DNA of 64,000 nt from DATCBF01 sp964401995 (GCA_964401995.1 CAYOAP010000009.1:54566-118565); one strand, 5' to 3'. Positions 8,276 through 17,260 are shown, counted from the first letter of the stretch. The notes: generated by a model from the sequence alone, not told the origin. A program made the numbers and translations.

Positions 8276-8731
8276 CTACCGGGCGGCCCAGGCGTCCGGG
8301 GAGCCGGCCAGCTCGGCCACCTCGCTCGGCAGGTTGCCGGAGACGAGGTCGGCGAGGGTGACGTGCTCGAGGACGGTGCGGAGGCTGGCGCGGACCGCGA
8401 TCCAGACCTTCTGCAGGTGCTCCGCGTTGCCGCGGTACTCGATGTCCTCCGGCGGCGAGGACTGGACGTGGGCGATCGGGCCCTCGACGGCGCGGACGAT
8501 CTCGGCGATCGTCACCTCGTCGGCGGGTTTGGCCAGCCAGTAGCCGCCCTTGGCGCCGCGGCGGGCGCGGACGATGCCGGCGTGCTTCAGCTCCAGCAGG
8601 ATGTGCTCGAGGAACTGCAGCGGGATGTCCTGCGCCTCGGCCAGCCGCTCGCCCTTGATCGGGCCCTCCTCGGCAGCCGCCAGCTCGGCAGCGGCCCTGA
8701 CGGCATAGTCGGCTTTCGCGGAGACGCGCAC
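8276..8731 (-). CDS. Rrf2-family transcriptional regulator (cysteine-free)
   Basis: Rrf2 winged-helix regulator of 151 residues: MRVSAKADYAVRAAAELA start, the recognition region PLQFLEHILLELKHAGIVRARRGAKGGYWL, then the dimer helix. No Cys is present anywhere, so it cannot bind an Fe-S cluster the way IscR, NsrR or RsrR do; CymR is a known cluster-free member that senses cysteine supply. It follows the TauE-like exporter gene by 17 bp in the same operon. A perfect inverted repeat in the divergent promoter region (9715-9735) is its likely operator, suggesting autoregulation plus control of the ABC importer. Confidence 0.88.
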   Translation of the reverse strand: MRVSAKADYAVRAAAELAAAEEGPIKGERLAEAQDIPLQFLEHILLELKHAGIVRARRGAKGGYWLAKPADEVTIAEIVRAVEGPIAHVQSSPPEDIEYRGNAEHLQKVWIAVRASLRTVLEHVTLADLVSGNLPSEVAELAGSPDAWAAR

Positions 8732-8748
8732 GTTGGCTAGTTAATCAG

Positions 8749-9684
8749 TCAGCCGATGGCTTCTGGAGTCAACTCGTCTGAGCGGTCGCGAGCTTGCTGC
8801 TCTTCTTCCCGCAGCCGGCGTTTGTTGAGCCAGTGCGGAGCGGCCAGAACCAGGCCGAGGCCGACGGCGGAGACCGCCGCCGCGATCGGCCAGACCGTGG
8901 GGTCGCCCTTCTGGATCGTGACGATGCCCGAGCCGATCAGGACGAGGCCGAGGGCGGTGCGGATGAAACCCTGCGGCGCCCGGTCGGAGAGGGAGGCGCC
9001 GATGATCACGCCAGGGATCGAGCCGATCAGGATGTTGCCGGCGAGGACGAAATCGACGTTGCCGCCGACGATGTGGGCGAGCCCTGCCGCCCAGAGCAGG
9101 ATCGCGGCGTGGAAGACATCGGTGCCGACGACTTTCTTCGGCGCGAGGCGGAAGACGGCGATCAGCAGGATCGCGATCACCGTGCCGGAGCCGGCCGAGG
9201 TGATGCCGATCACGAAACCCGTGGTGGCGCCGATGACGACGGCAGCGACCTTGTGCCTGCGCTCGATCTCGAAGTCCTCGCGCTCGGAGACGAGGTTGCG
9301 CAGGATCAGCGCCCGGGCCAGGGTGATGATCCCGACCATCAGCAGGGTGCCGCCGAGGACCGCGTAGACGATCGACTCCAGCCGTTCTTCGCCGATATGG
9401 CGCTCCAGCACCGAGACCAAGGCGACCCCGATCACCGCTGCCGGCACGCTGCCGATCGCGAGCCATTTGACCAGGCCCATGTTGACCGTCTTCATCTTGA
9501 AGTGGCGCCAGCCGCCGACGGTCTTGGTGATCGCCGAGTAGAAGATGTCGGTGCCGATCGCCGTCGTCGGCTGGATCCCGAAGATCAGGATCAGCAAAGG
9601 CGTCATCAGGGATCCACCGCCCATGCCCGTCATTCCCACGAGCACGCCGATGCCAAGTCCGAAGACGATGATTGCCGGGTCCAT
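8749..9684 (-). CDS. TauE/SafE-family sulfite (anion) exporter
   Basis: Membrane protein of 311 residues with about 8 hydrophobic segments in two homologous halves. The TauE/SafE signature recurs: GMTGMGGGSLMTPLL near the N-terminus and GITSAGSGTVIAILL in the middle. The cytosolic C-terminus is charged (NKRRLREEEQQARDRSDEL). Members export sulfite, sulfoacetate or related organosulfur anions. It is co-transcribed with an Rrf2 regulator and divergent from an ABC importer, which suggests sulfur or thiamine-precursor metabolism, but the substrate is not defined by sequence. Confidence 0.88.
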   Translation of the reverse strand: MDPAIIVFGLGIGVLVGMTGMGGGSLMTPLLILIFGIQPTTAIGTDIFYSAITKTVGGWRHFKMKTVNMGLVKWLAIGSVPAAVIGVALVSVLERHIGEERLESIVYAVLGGTLLMVGIITLARALILRNLVSEREDFEIERRHKVAAVVIGATTGFVIGITSAGSGTVIAILLIAVFRLAPKKVVGTDVFHAAILLWAAGLAHIVGGNVDFVLAGNILIGSIPGVIIGASLSDRAPQGFIRTALGLVLIGSGIVTIQKGDPTVWPIAAAVSAVGLGLVLAAPHWLNKRRLREEEQQARDRSDELTPEAIG

Positions 9685-9714
9685 AAAATTGCCGTGCGGG
9701 GTGCTTATCGACTT

Positions 9715-9735
9715 TCCTGACCTTTTTGGTCAGGA
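9715..9735. promoter_or_regulatory. Perfect 8-5-8 inverted repeat in divergent promoter region
   Basis: TCCTGACC-(TTTTT)-GGTCAGGA lies in the 58-76 bp between the divergent tauE-like and ABC-ATPase genes. As DNA it has the size and symmetry of an Rrf2 dimer operator. As RNA on the plus strand it folds into an 8-bp hairpin whose 3' arm contains the AGGA of the ribosome binding site for the GTG start at 9743. Confidence 0.6.
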
Positions 9736-9742
9736 GCACGGA

Positions 9743-10579
9743 GTGCGCCAGGATACCAAGATGGCCACGGAAATCAGTGACATCGACGCCCCAGGCGCCC
9801 GGCTCGCAGCCCCAGAAGTGACGGGCGCCGCGATCTCGATCGGCGGCCTCGGCCATGCCTATGGCGAGCTGCGCACGATCGAAGGGCTCGACCTCAAAGC
9901 CGCACCGCACTCGGTGATCGGCCTGGTCGGACCCTCGGGTTGCGGCAAGTCGACCCTGCTGGAGCTGATCGCCGGCTTGCGCGAGCCCTCCGAAGGCACG
10001 ATCGAGGTCGGCGGCGGGACCACCCCTTCCGAGCGCATCGCCCAGTGCGCCTACATGCCCCAGCGCGACCTGCTGCTGCCCTGGTTCTCGGCGATCGACA
10101 ACGCGGCGCTGGCGCTGCGCAACCGCGGGGTCGGCCGAGCCGAGGCGCGGCGCCAGGCGGGCGACCTCTTCCAGCGCTTCGGCCTTGGCGGCTTCGAGCG
10201 CACTCCCCCAGCCAAGCTCTCGGGCGGGATGCGCCAGCGCGTCGCCTTCCTCCGCACCCTCGTCTCCGGCAAGCCGGTGCTGCTGCTCGACGAGCCGTTC
10301 GCCTCGCTCGACGCGATCACCCGCGGCGAGATGCAGGAGTGGCTGGCCGGGGCGCTTGCCGCCCACCCCCGCACCGTCGTCCTCGTCACCCACGATGTCG
10401 AGGAGGCGCTCTACCTCTCCGACCGCGTCGTCGTCCTCTCCTCGCGCCCGGCCCGAGTCGTCGAGGAGCTGCGGGCGCCGGCGCCGCGGGCGGCGGACCG
10501 CGACGCCGCGGTGACCGCGCCGGAGTTTGTCGCCGCCCGCGAGCGGACGATGCGGGCGCTGCGGCGGGGTGCGCCGTGA
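9743..10579 (+). CDS. ABC transporter ATP-binding protein (SsuB/TauB/ThiZ type)
   Basis: ATPase of 278 residues energising the adjacent permease. With numbering from the internal ATG at 9761, Walker A is GPSGCGKST (57-65), the Q-loop is MPQRD, the signature is LSGGM, Walker B VLLLDEP and the switch His VTHDV. This is the nitrate/sulfonate/taurine/pyrimidine importer class. Two starts are plausible: GTG at 9743 with AGGAG six bases upstream, and ATG at 9761 with AGGA seven bases upstream. First gene of a three-gene importer operon; its stop overlaps the permease GTG. Confidence 0.93.
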   Translation: MRQDTKMATEISDIDAPGARLAAPEVTGAAISIGGLGHAYGELRTIEGLDLKAAPHSVIGLVGPSGCGKSTLLELIAGLREPSEGTIEVGGGTTPSERIAQCAYMPQRDLLLPWFSAIDNAALALRNRGVGRAEARRQAGDLFQRFGLGGFERTPPAKLSGGMRQRVAFLRTLVSGKPVLLLDEPFASLDAITRGEMQEWLAGALAAHPRTVVLVTHDVEEALYLSDRVVVLSSRPARVVEELRAPAPRAADRDAAVTAPEFVAARERTMRALRRGAP

Positions 10580-11328
10580 GGCGCTGGCTTTTCCCCATCC
10601 TCGTGATCGTCGGCCTCGTCGCGATCTGGCAGGCAGCGGCGTCAACCGGCGCGATCGCCGCCGCCCTTCATCTCGACCCCTACCTCGTCCCCTCGCCGGT
10701 CGAAGTCGCTGAATCGCTCTGGCAGAGCCGCTCGCTGCTGGCCGAAAATGCCTGGGTGACGCTGAAGGAGGTACTGCTCGGGTTTGGCTGCGCCCTCGTT
10801 GCCGGGCTCGCTTTCGCCGTCGTGCTGCACCTCTTCGAGACGATGCGGCGGGCCTTCTATCCGCTGCTCGTCGCCTCGCAGACGATCCCGGTAATCGTCC
10901 TGGCGCCGATCCTCGTCGTCTGGTTTGGCTATGGGATCGGCCCGAAGCTGATGATCGTCGCCCTCATCTGCTTCTTCCCGATCACCGTCAACGCGCTCGA
11001 CGGCCTGCGCGCGGTCGATCCCGACGCGATCAAGATGATGCGAACCCTCGACGCCTCGCGCTGGCAGACCTTTCGCCGTGTGGAGGCGCCAACCGCGCTG
11101 CCGTACACCTTCAGCGGGGCCAAGATCGCCGTCGCGGTCGCGGTGATCGGCGCGGTCTTCGCCGAGCTGGCAACCCCAGAATCGGGCCTGGGCTACCTGA
11201 TCTTCAATGCCGGCTACCAGTACGACGCGGCCAGGCAGTTCGCCTCGGTCTTCGTCCTCTCGATAATGGCGATCTCGCTCTTCGGCCTGCTGGCCCTCGC
11301 AGAGCGCCGCTTGGTCACTTGGCGATAG
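10576..11328 (+). CDS. ABC transporter permease (SsuC/ThiX type)
   Basis: Permease of 250 residues with about six transmembrane helices. The cytoplasmic EAA loop is at MMRTLDASRWQTFRRVEAPTALPYTFSGAKIA, the contact site for the ATPase. GTG at 10576 overlaps the ATPase stop (GTGA), so a longer open frame upstream is rejected. Closest in type to BPD_transp_1 permeases of the sulfonate, nitrate and pyrimidine-precursor importers. The binding-protein gene follows 10 bp downstream. Confidence 0.92.
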   Translation: MRRWLFPILVIVGLVAIWQAAASTGAIAAALHLDPYLVPSPVEVAESLWQSRSLLAENAWVTLKEVLLGFGCALVAGLAFAVVLHLFETMRRAFYPLLVASQTIPVIVLAPILVVWFGYGIGPKLMIVALICFFPITVNALDGLRAVDPDAIKMMRTLDASRWQTFRRVEAPTALPYTFSGAKIAVAVAVIGAVFAELATPESGLGYLIFNAGYQYDAARQFASVFVLSIMAISLFGLLALAERRLVTWR

Positions 11329-11338
11329 AAAGCAGGGG

Positions 11339-12343
11339 ATGAAGTTCCGCCAAACGTCGCTGGCCGCGGTTGCAGTCGCCCTGATCGCCATCTCGCTCGG
11401 GCTTGCAGCCTGCGGCGAGAAGAGTGAGAACGTCAGCGGCAAGTCCCAGCCGTTCGGCCTGACACTCGACTTCTACCCCAACCCCGACCACGTCGGCATC
11501 TACATGGCGCAGAAGCTCGGCTACTTCGACGAAGCCGGCCTCGACGTCCAGATCCACGCCCCCGCCGACCCCTCGACGCCGATCAAAGAAGTCGCCGCCG
11601 GCAGCACCGACCTGGCGATCTCCTACGAGCCCGAGGTCCTGCTCGCCCACGACAAAGGACTCGAAGTGCTCGCCGTAGGGGCCTTGGTCAACCGGCCGCT
11701 GACCTCGATGATCTGGCTGAAGAAGTCGAAGATCAAAGGGGTCGGCGACCTCCGCGGCAAGACGATCGCGACAGCCGGCATCCCCTACCAGGAAGCCTTC
11801 CTGAAGACGATCCTCGCCCGTGCCAACCTTTCGACCTCCGACGTCAAAGCCGTCAACGTCGGCTTCGGCCTGCTGCCGGCGCTGGTCGGCGGCAGCGCCC
11901 AGGCGATGCTCGGCGGCTTCAGCAACGTCGAGGGAGTCGACCTGCGGATGCGCGGCAAAGACCCGGTCGTCACCCCGGTCGACAAGCTCGGCGTGCCCAC
12001 CTATGACGAGCTGGTCCTGGTCGGCCAGCGGGCGCGGGTCGAAGAAGACCCGGAAGCGATCCGGCTCTTCATCGCCGCCCTGGAACGGGGCACCGCAGCG
12101 GCAAAAGCCAACCCGAAGGCAGCGACCGCCGCCCTGCTCGAAGCCAATCCTGCCCTCGACCCGAAATTGACCGAAGCCGAGGTCAAGGCGACGCTGCCGC
12201 TGCTCGGATCGCCGCGCATGAATCCGGCCGAGTGGACGCGCTTCATCGCCTGGATGGGCGAAAACGAACTGATCGCGGCCAACCCGGCGCCGGGCGAAGT
12301 GCTCAGCAACGCCTACTTGCCGGGCAGCAAGATCTCCGAATAG
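11339..12343 (+). CDS. ABC substrate-binding lipoprotein, NMT1/THI5 (ThiY-like)
   Basis: Solute-binding lipoprotein of 334 residues. The signal peptide ends in LAAC with C25 lipidated. The start of the mature domain, GLTLDFYPNPDHVGIYMAQKLGYF, strongly resembles the NMT1/THI5 pattern of ThiY, which binds formylaminopyrimidine, a thiamine pyrimidine precursor. The following DLAISYEPEVLLA also fits that family. Sulfonate- or riboflavin-type binding proteins share the fold, so the ligand is a suggestion. No TPP riboswitch was seen upstream. The 3' end overlaps the convergent GGDEF-EAL gene by 31 bp. Confidence 0.88.
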   Translation: MKFRQTSLAAVAVALIAISLGLAACGEKSENVSGKSQPFGLTLDFYPNPDHVGIYMAQKLGYFDEAGLDVQIHAPADPSTPIKEVAAGSTDLAISYEPEVLLAHDKGLEVLAVGALVNRPLTSMIWLKKSKIKGVGDLRGKTIATAGIPYQEAFLKTILARANLSTSDVKAVNVGFGLLPALVGGSAQAMLGGFSNVEGVDLRMRGKDPVVTPVDKLGVPTYDELVLVGQRARVEEDPEAIRLFIAALERGTAAAKANPKAATAALLEANPALDPKLTEAEVKATLPLLGSPRMNPAEWTRFIAWMGENELIAANPAPGEVLSNAYLPGSKISE

Positions 12344-14613
12344 CTGGGCAAGCCTTCGTCGAGCAGGCGCGAGACCTGCTGCGGCGGCAGGGCGCGGGAG
12401 AAGAGGTGGCCCTGGGCGTAGTCGCAGTTGAGGCGGCGCAGCTCCGAGAGCTGAACCTCGTTCTCGACCCCCTCGGCAATCACGTCCAATGAGAGCGCCC
12501 GGGCCATGCCGATGATCGCCTCGATGATCGCCGTGCGCTCCTGCTCGATCCCGAGCGCTTCGACGAAGGAGCGGTCGATCTTCAGCGCGTCGAAGGGAAA
12601 ACGGTTGAGGTAGGCGAGCGAGGAGTAGCCGGTGCCGAAGTCGTCGAGCACGAGGCGGACCCCGATCTCGCTCAGCGCCTCCAGGGTCTTCGTCGCCGTC
12701 ACCGACTCCTCGACCAGGACGCTCTCGGTTATCTCCAGCCGCAGGTGGACCGGGTCGAGCCCGGTGCGGGCGAGGATCTCGGAGACGATTTGAGGCAGGT
12801 CGCGGTGGGCGACCTGGCGGGCGGAGAGGTTGACCGAGATGTCGAGCGGGCGGGCGTCGAGGCGCAGCTCGTGCCAGGCCAGGGCCTGGCGGCAGGCGGC
12901 CTCCTGCACCCAGCGGCCGACCGGCTCGATCAGGCCGCTGTCCTCGGCTATCGGGACGAACTCCTTCGGGTCGAGCAGGCCGCGGTCGGGGTGCTGCCAG
13001 CGGACCAGCGCCTCGAGGCCGGTGATTTCGCCGGTGTTGAGGCAGATCACCGGCTGGTAGTGGAGTGCCAGCTCGTCGCGATCGAGCGCCTGGCGCAGCT
13101 CGCGCTCGGTCTCCAGCCGGCGCACCGCCCGCGCCCGCATCTCGGCGTCGAAGAGCTCACAGCGTGCCCGCCCCCGCTCCTTGGCCCGGTACATCGCGGC
13201 GTCGGCGTCGCGAATCAGGAACTCGGCGTCAACCGGCTTGTTGCCGTTTGGCCGGGCAACGGCGATGCCGACGCTGGCGGTGATGAAGTGGTCGACCCCG
13301 TCGAGCGGATAGGGGTCGGCGAAGGCGGCGGCGACCCGGTCAGCGATCGCCAGCGCCTCGTCCTCATCGGCGAGGCGGTCGACGAGGATGCCGAACTCGT
13401 CGCCGCCGAAGCGGGCGACGATGTCGCCGGGCCGCAGGTGGGCGCGGATGCGGGGCGCGACGGCGCGCAGCAGCGCGTCGCCGGCGTGGTGGCCGATGCT
13501 GTCGTTGATCAGCTTGAAGTGGTCGAGGTCGAGGAAGAGGATGCCGACCGGCGAGCCCGAGGTGGCGCTGCGCTTGAGCGCGCTGCTGAGCGCATCGACG
13601 AAGCTAAGCCGATTGGGCAGGCCGGTCAGCGAGTCGTGCAGGACCCGGTGGCGCAGAGCCTGGTCGGCGGTGTGGCGCTCGATCGCATCGGCGAGGACGT
13701 TGGCGACGGCCTGGACGAAGTGGACGTCCTGGGGCGTGAAGCGGTTGGGCTCAAGCGAGTGGACGTCCAGCACCCCAAAGGGATGGTCTTTGCCGTCGAT
13801 CATCACCGCCAGGCTGCTGCCAACGCCCAGCACCCGCAGGGCCGGCGGCATCGTGAAGCGGTGCTCGGCCGACCAGTCGTCGACGATCACGTGCAGGCCA
13901 GAGTCCAGCGCCGCGCCGGCGTGGGAATCGCGGGCGGCGGAGACGCGCCGGCCGGCTCCGCCCATCTTGTCTTCGAGCCCAGCCCGCAGGTGCATCCGAC
14001 GGCCGTCGCGGCCGAGCTCCCAGATACAGGCGCTCTGGACGCCCTCGATCTCTCCCATCAGCGAGACCGCGGCCCGCATCAGCGCGTCGGGGTCACCGTC
14101 CTGCAGGGCGCGCTCGCCGAGGCGGGCGACGACAGCCTGCTGGGAGACCGCCCGCTGCAGCTCCTGCTCGGCGATCTTGCGCTCGGTGATGTCGTAGAGG
14201 ACGCCATGCCAGATCGGGATCCCGGCCTCGTCTGGTTCAAGCACCGCCTCATCGAGGATCCAGACGATGTCGCCGTCACGGGTGATCATCCGGTAGTCGA
14301 TCGGCGGCGGGTTGCGGTCGCCGATCGTCTCCTTGGTCTCCTGCGAGAGAGCTCGCTCGCGATCCTCGGGGTGCAGCAATTTCGACCACAGCTCGGGGTC
14401 GGCTTTCCAGTCCTCGGGGCTGTAGCCGAGGATGTCCTCGACCTGCGGGCTGACGTAGCGCCAGCACCCGTGCTCGCCCAGCTCTGAGGTGTAGACGATT
14501 GCCGGCAGGCGCTCGACAAGGCGGCGATAGTCCTCGCCGCCGGAGGAGATCTGATCTAGAAATTCGTTGACCTGCTCTTCAGGCCAGCTCTTGTCCCTTG
14601 TCGGCCCATCCAT
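12313..14613 (-). CDS. PAS-GAF-GGDEF-EAL cyclic-di-GMP signalling protein
   Basis: Soluble c-di-GMP enzyme of 766 residues from the ATG at 14613. In order: PAS with PAC (about 28-150), GAF (about 165-312), GGDEF (about 322-490) and EAL (about 500-760). The cyclase motif GGDEF is intact at 403-407, and an inhibitory I-site R394-P-G-D397 lies five residues before it. The EAL domain keeps EALVRW (534-539), NLSARQ, ITES, DDFGTGYSS, KIDRSFV and AEGVEN, so both activities are chemically possible. There is no membrane segment. Longer starts would run into the upstream glycosylase gene. It converges with the ThiY-like gene. Confidence 0.95.
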   Translation of the reverse strand: MDGPTRDKSWPEEQVNEFLDQISSGGEDYRRLVERLPAIVYTSELGEHGCWRYVSPQVEDILGYSPEDWKADPELWSKLLHPEDRERALSQETKETIGDRNPPPIDYRMITRDGDIVWILDEAVLEPDEAGIPIWHGVLYDITERKIAEQELQRAVSQQAVVARLGERALQDGDPDALMRAAVSLMGEIEGVQSACIWELGRDGRRMHLRAGLEDKMGGAGRRVSAARDSHAGAALDSGLHVIVDDWSAEHRFTMPPALRVLGVGSSLAVMIDGKDHPFGVLDVHSLEPNRFTPQDVHFVQAVANVLADAIERHTADQALRHRVLHDSLTGLPNRLSFVDALSSALKRSATSGSPVGILFLDLDHFKLINDSIGHHAGDALLRAVAPRIRAHLRPGDIVARFGGDEFGILVDRLADEDEALAIADRVAAAFADPYPLDGVDHFITASVGIAVARPNGNKPVDAEFLIRDADAAMYRAKERGRARCELFDAEMRARAVRRLETERELRQALDRDELALHYQPVICLNTGEITGLEALVRWQHPDRGLLDPKEFVPIAEDSGLIEPVGRWVQEAACRQALAWHELRLDARPLDISVNLSARQVAHRDLPQIVSEILARTGLDPVHLRLEITESVLVEESVTATKTLEALSEIGVRLVLDDFGTGYSSLAYLNRFPFDALKIDRSFVEALGIEQERTAIIEAIIGMARALSLDVIAEGVENEVQLSELRRLNCDYAQGHLFSRALPPQQVSRLLDEGLPSYSEILLPGK

Positions 14614-14707
14614 CACACGCGCTATCGGACAAATCGACGAGTCTCTTGAGGGAACGTCCGTCCAGGCACGATTGCGTGCGCTGGGAGCGGGTAGCGCGCG
14701 AGCCCTC

Positions 14708-15691
14708 TCAGGCCGCGTAGCGCAGCCGCGGCCCCTGGGCCGCGGCGCGATGCAGGCCGCTCGCGGTAAGGGCACCGACCAGCCCCCGGAACGGGGCATA
14801 GGGAGCGTAGAACTCTTCGACCTCCGCCACCGTGGCGCGGCGGCCAAGGCCAGCGAAGCGGCCGACGAGCTTGATGTAGATCAGGTCTCCGGCCGGCAGC
14901 GCGTCAGGTTCGCCGCGCCCGTGCTGGCCCAGGCGCTGAACGGTCCAGGGGCCGATTTCGGGGATCGCGAGCAGGCGCCGGTCGTCGCCAGGGTCGGCCA
15001 GGTCGCAGTCGCCCTTGGCGACGGCGCGGGCAACCGTCCGCAGCGCGATCGCCCGTCGCGAGGAGAGATCCATCGACTGCAGCTCAGCCGGCGCCCGGCC
15101 GGCGATCAGGGCGGCATCGGGAACGTCGCGCAGAGCATCGCGATCGCCGCCGAGCCGCGGGCCCCAGCGGCCGACGATCCGGCGCTCGATCAGCGCCGCC
15201 CGCTCGGACTCGATCAGCTGCTCGACCATCGCCCAGGCAAACGCCTCCCAGGGCCAGGGCCTGCGCAGGACGCGGAAGCCGGGGCGGCGGCGCAGCAGCG
15301 GGCCGAGCAGGGGGTCACGGCGGAAACGGCGGTGGAACTCCCCGAGGTCGTCGTCGACCGCAAGCGCGAAGCGCATCCGCTCGATCGCCAGGCTGAGCTG
15401 CTCGCGGCCGGCGGGCGGCGCCACGGCAGGCGGCGGGATCGATGAGGTGATCAAGCCTGGATCGACAGCCTCGGCCCGGAAGACGACCCGGTCAGCCGCC
15501 AGCTGCCAGGCGCGGACCACGACCGGGCGCCCCTCGCAATGGAGCAGCCGGGTCACAACCCCGCCACGAATCCGCATCACCCAATCGCCACCGCCATATG
15601 TGGGCAACCGGTAGGGCGAAGCGGGCCGAACCGCCACCTCAACCGGGTCGACGGGCCGATTTCCCACGATATACGTGGGTTTTAGGCCCAT
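14708..15691 (-). CDS. DNA-3-methyladenine glycosylase, AlkA/HhH-GPD family
   Basis: Base-excision repair glycosylase of 327 residues that would release alkylated purines. The C-terminal half holds the helix-hairpin-helix LLAIPEIGPWTVQRLG (240-255) and the catalytic loop LPAGDL, where D269 aligns with AlkA D238. The N-terminal part is a divergent AlkA-type domain. Typical HhH length is 280-320, so it is complete. There are no Fe-S Cys. It lies upstream of the GGDEF-EAL gene on the same strand with a 94-bp gap, and probably has its own transcript. Confidence 0.88.
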   Translation of the reverse strand: MGLKPTYIVGNRPVDPVEVAVRPASPYRLPTYGGGDWVMRIRGGVVTRLLHCEGRPVVVRAWQLAADRVVFRAEAVDPGLITSSIPPPAVAPPAGREQLSLAIERMRFALAVDDDLGEFHRRFRRDPLLGPLLRRRPGFRVLRRPWPWEAFAWAMVEQLIESERAALIERRIVGRWGPRLGGDRDALRDVPDAALIAGRAPAELQSMDLSSRRAIALRTVARAVAKGDCDLADPGDDRRLLAIPEIGPWTVQRLGQHGRGEPDALPAGDLIYIKLVGRFAGLGRRATVAEVEEFYAPYAPFRGLVGALTASGLHRAAAQGPRLRYAA

Positions 15692-15700
15692 CGGCGCGAG

Positions 15701-16021
15701 TTAGCGGCCCAGCAGGTGGACATCGACCAGGAAGGAGCGGCTGGCCACAACGTTGCTCTTCGAGGCGCGGCGGGAGACGCGTTTCGGCGAGCGCTTGCGG
15801 CTGCCCACTGCGCCGACCGCCCGCACCGCGGCGACGGTGGCGGCGCCGGCCAGGACCCCGCCGGCAGCGGCGATCGCGGCTGTGCGGACCTCGGTGCGCA
15901 GCACCGGCGAAGCCGGCTCCTCATAAGGAAGCGGCAATGCCCTCACCGGCTGCCCGGCGCCCTCGCCGGGGGGAACGTCCTCCTCGGCCAAGATCTCGCC
16001 GTCTAGCTCGATATCACTCAC
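15701..16021 (-). CDS. Hypothetical protein with hydrophobic centre and basic tail
   Basis: Unrecognised 106-residue protein started at the GTG at 16021 (VSDIELDGEIL). A TTG at 16054 is a weaker alternative. An acidic N-terminus is followed by an Ala/Gly/Val-rich hydrophobic segment (AAIAAAGGVLAGAATVAAVRAVGAVG), then a strongly basic stretch (SRKRSPKRVSRRASK) and a hydrophobic end. It could be a single-pass protein with a nucleic-acid- or membrane-facing basic tail. Only 9 bp separate its stop from the glycosylase start. Confidence 0.55.
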   Translation of the reverse strand: MSDIELDGEILAEEDVPPGEGAGQPVRALPLPYEEPASPVLRTEVRTAAIAAAGGVLAGAATVAAVRAVGAVGSRKRSPKRVSRRASKSNVVASRSFLVDVHLLGR

Positions 16022-16098
16022 CGCGACGACTCTAGCGAGGCCCCAAGCCGCCAAAACTCAGGGGCCGGGTAATCCCCGGAACTTGCGGCTTTACGGCG

Positions 16099-17235
16099 CT
16101 ACAGCGCCCGCTCGTAGAGCCGGTAGCGCTTGACGACCTTGCCGCCCATCCCCTCCATCGCCCGGTTCATCGGGCCGTTGGTCTCAAGGATCCAGCCCAT
16201 CTCGCCGCCGCCGATCGCGCCCGGCCCAGCGGCCGTCTCCAGGTGCTTGAGGTAGAGGCAGGCGGCGACCCCGGTGTGGCGGTAGTCGTGCTTGACGCCG
16301 AGCGCGAAGACGCGCAGCTGGTCGACCTTGCCCTTGCCGAGCAGGAACTTGAGCCAGCCGAAGGGCAGCAGCCGCCCGTTCAACTTCGCCATCACCTGGT
16401 TGATGTCGGGCAGGGTCAGCGCCGCGCCGATCACCTCACCGTCCTTCTCGGCCATGTAGGCCCATTCCTCGTCGATCACCTGTTTCAGGTTCTTGGCCTG
16501 GAACTCGGCCTCGGAGTCGGTGATCGGGACGAAGCCCCAGTTGTCGCCCCAGGCCTCGTTGTAGACGTCCATGAAGCTGCGCACCTCGTCCGCCATGTTG
16601 CGCTTGCGCATGTTGCGGATGACGATCCCTTCGTCATTGAGGGCTTTTTCGGCGGCGACGTGGATCGAGGGATCGAAGCGCTCGCCCTCTTTGAGGTCGC
16701 CGAACTGCAGCTCCCACATCAGCAGGTCCATCGTCTTCCCGTAGCCCTCGGCCTCGATCAGCTCTCGGTAATAAGGCGGGTGCCAGGGCTCGAGGATCAT
16801 CGGCCGCCGCTCGAAGCCCTCGATCAGGATCCCGACCTCCTCGTTGGTGGTGAAGTCCATCGGGCCGAGGATCCGGCTGCGGCCTTTCGACTTGGCCCAC
16901 TCGGTCGCCGCCCCGAGCAGGGCCGCCACCACCTCGCGGTCGTCGATCGCCTCGAAGAAGCCGAACATCGCGTCGCTGCCGCCCTGGAACTCGTCCCAGC
17001 GTGAATCGACCTGGGCGCTGATCCGGCCGACCGGCTTGCCGTCGCGTTCGGCGATGAAGTACTCGGCCTCGGCGTGCTCGAAGTAGGGGTTCTTGTCGCG
17101 GTTGAGGAACTCCATCCGCTCGAAGATCAAGGGCGCCACCCACTGCGGGCTGTCGCGATGGATAGCGAAGGGGACCTTGACGAAGCGCTTGAGCTCGCCG
17201 CGGCTGCGAACTGGCTTGATCGAGACGCTTGCCAT
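16099..17235 (-). CDS. GNAT-fold N-acyltransferase (YghO-like; candidate ceramide synthase)
   Basis: Soluble protein of 378 residues with a GNAT-type acyltransferase fold. Visible features are an N-terminal half with RDSPQWVAPL and EYFIAERDGKPVGRISAQVD, a central LGPMDFTTNEEVGILIEGFE segment, and a C-terminal half with AYMAEKDGEVIGAALTLPD and VKHDYRHTGVAACLYLKHLE, which resembles the acyl-CoA-binding strand-helix of GNATs. This architecture matches the large YghO-like acyltransferases. The bacterial ceramide synthase (bCerS) of Caulobacter belongs to the GNAT superfamily. It is divergent, 25 bp away, from a serine-palmitoyltransferase-like gene, which makes an N-acylation role in sphingolipid synthesis a reasonable hypothesis. 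Confidence 0.75.
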   Translation of the reverse strand: MASVSIKPVRSRGELKRFVKVPFAIHRDSPQWVAPLIFERMEFLNRDKNPYFEHAEAEYFIAERDGKPVGRISAQVDSRWDEFQGGSDAMFGFFEAIDDREVVAALLGAATEWAKSKGRSRILGPMDFTTNEEVGILIEGFERRPMILEPWHPPYYRELIEAEGYGKTMDLLMWELQFGDLKEGERFDPSIHVAAEKALNDEGIVIRNMRKRNMADEVRSFMDVYNEAWGDNWGFVPITDSEAEFQAKNLKQVIDEEWAYMAEKDGEVIGAALTLPDINQVMAKLNGRLLPFGWLKFLLGKGKVDQLRVFALGVKHDYRHTGVAACLYLKHLETAAGPGAIGGGEMGWILETNGPMNRAMEGMGGKVVKRYRLYERAL

Positions 17236-17260
17236 GGAGGCCGGAACCTACACTCTGGAC

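Noticed and set aside
9685..9742. TPP riboswitch upstream of the ThiY-like importer
   Set aside because: The region is too short and lacks CTGAGA and the second conserved core; only the palindrome is present.
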